Source: JAZNGX01 sp045576675
GTDB taxonomy: Bacteria; Bacillota; Clostridia; Monoglobales; Firm-18
NCBI GenBank assembly: GCA_045576675.1
Contig: JAZNGX010000086.1
Location: forward strand, 1-14,541
Direction of reading: 5' to 3'
DNA: 14,541 nt
The notes beneath the pieces were generated by a model that did no database searches, was not told the DNA's origin, and saw nothing but the letters and a program-made list of their open reading frames with translations. The stretch's first letter is position 1; the number at the start of each line of letters is the position of its first letter. Below, one piece after another: positions 14,156-14,541 of this stretch. Position numbers and translations under genes: made by a program.

Positions 14156-14541
14156 TGGGTGCAGGAAAATCAGGAAATTTTGGTAATACAAAAGGCAGTA
14201 GCTTAGATGCGCTAAGTAATCTGCTAACTGCAGCATCGCTTATTCCGGGACTTGATACTTTTACAAACTTGGCATCGATACCTGTTGACCTTGCAAGAGG
14301 CGATTTCCTTTCGGCAGGACTTAGTGCCGCTGGAATGGTTCCATTCATTGGAGAAGTTGCAGACACAGCGAAGCTTGCTAAGATGGCTGATAAGGCTGTT
14401 GATATAAGTAGAGCTACTAAAACGGCTACTAATTTTAAAAGTTTTCCAAAAAAAATTCATATAGGAAAACAAGGGAAACACATATTGGGGCATAACAACT
14501 ATCAAAAGGGTAAAAGTATTCTTAATATTTCAACAGGAGAT
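14155..14541 (+). CDS. Polymorphic toxin, Ntox50-like, 3' truncated by window
   Basis: 129 residues are visible and the frame is open to the last base. It begins MGAGKSGNFGNTKGSS, a glycine-rich lead without a signal peptide. Residues about 17-90 are a hydrophobic pre-toxin region (LIPGLDTFTNLASIPVDLARGD, AAGMVPFIGEVADTAKLAKMADKA) like those in front of many polymorphic toxin domains. The end, KQGKHILGHNNYQKGKSILN, resembles the start of the toxin type 50 domain (Ntox50), a predicted nuclease, identified from memory. The ATG overlaps the DUF4417 stop. An immunity gene would be expected to the right, outside the window. Type of export, if any, is not visible. Confidence 0.7.
   Translation, partial: MGAGKSGNFGNTKGSSLDALSNLLTAASLIPGLDTFTNLASIPVDLARGDFLSAGLSAAGMVPFIGEVADTAKLAKMADKAVDISRATKTATNFKSFPKKIHIGKQGKHILGHNNYQKGKSILNISTGD

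Overview
The window looks like a low-GC, anaerobic, spore-forming member of the Clostridia, probably a gut lineage. The evidence is a SpoIVB peptidase, a PdaA-type cortex deacetylase, the [FeFe]-hydrogenase maturase HydE, a T-box leader, strong AGGAGG ribosome binding sites and classical sigma-A promoters. No tRNA, rRNA, CRISPR array or transposase gene was seen.

Left edge (1-735): a 281-bp element closed by an 18-bp perfect terminal inverted repeat with several nested stems (MITE-like or RNA-like). It is followed by an excellent promoter, a long folded RNA of about 200 nt that ends in competing hairpins (attenuator-like), and a small ORF that runs into a bidirectional terminator.

Minus-strand block (749-7358): a T-box-controlled fusion of an XRE helix-turn-helix, a cupin and a medium-chain-type acyl-CoA synthetase; a three-gene unit (stalk-domain secreted protein, four-helix membrane protein, HPr-kinase-like P-loop protein); then tcdA-hydE with their own promoter behind a small two-helix membrane protein.

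Centre (7387-12245): a plus-strand secreted SLH-domain protein ending in a 20-bp perfect hairpin; convergent DUF6472-like and SDR genes on minus; then pdaA-like and spoIVB genes on plus, with a terminator after spoIVB.

Right edge (12246-14541): an accessory islet. A consensus promoter with a palindromic operator drives an XRE regulator and an ImmA/IrrE metallopeptidase, followed by a seven-codon ORF with an ideal ribosome binding site. A minus-strand small-RNA gene with its own promoter and terminator comes next, facing a DUF4417 gene translationally coupled to a polymorphic toxin (pre-toxin helices plus the start of an Ntox50-like domain) that runs off the window. I read this as a regulated toxin islet in which the small RNA is antisense to the presumed leader of the DUF4417-toxin mRNA. 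This arrangement is the best candidate here for an undescribed system. Functions inside it beyond the domain names are inference.
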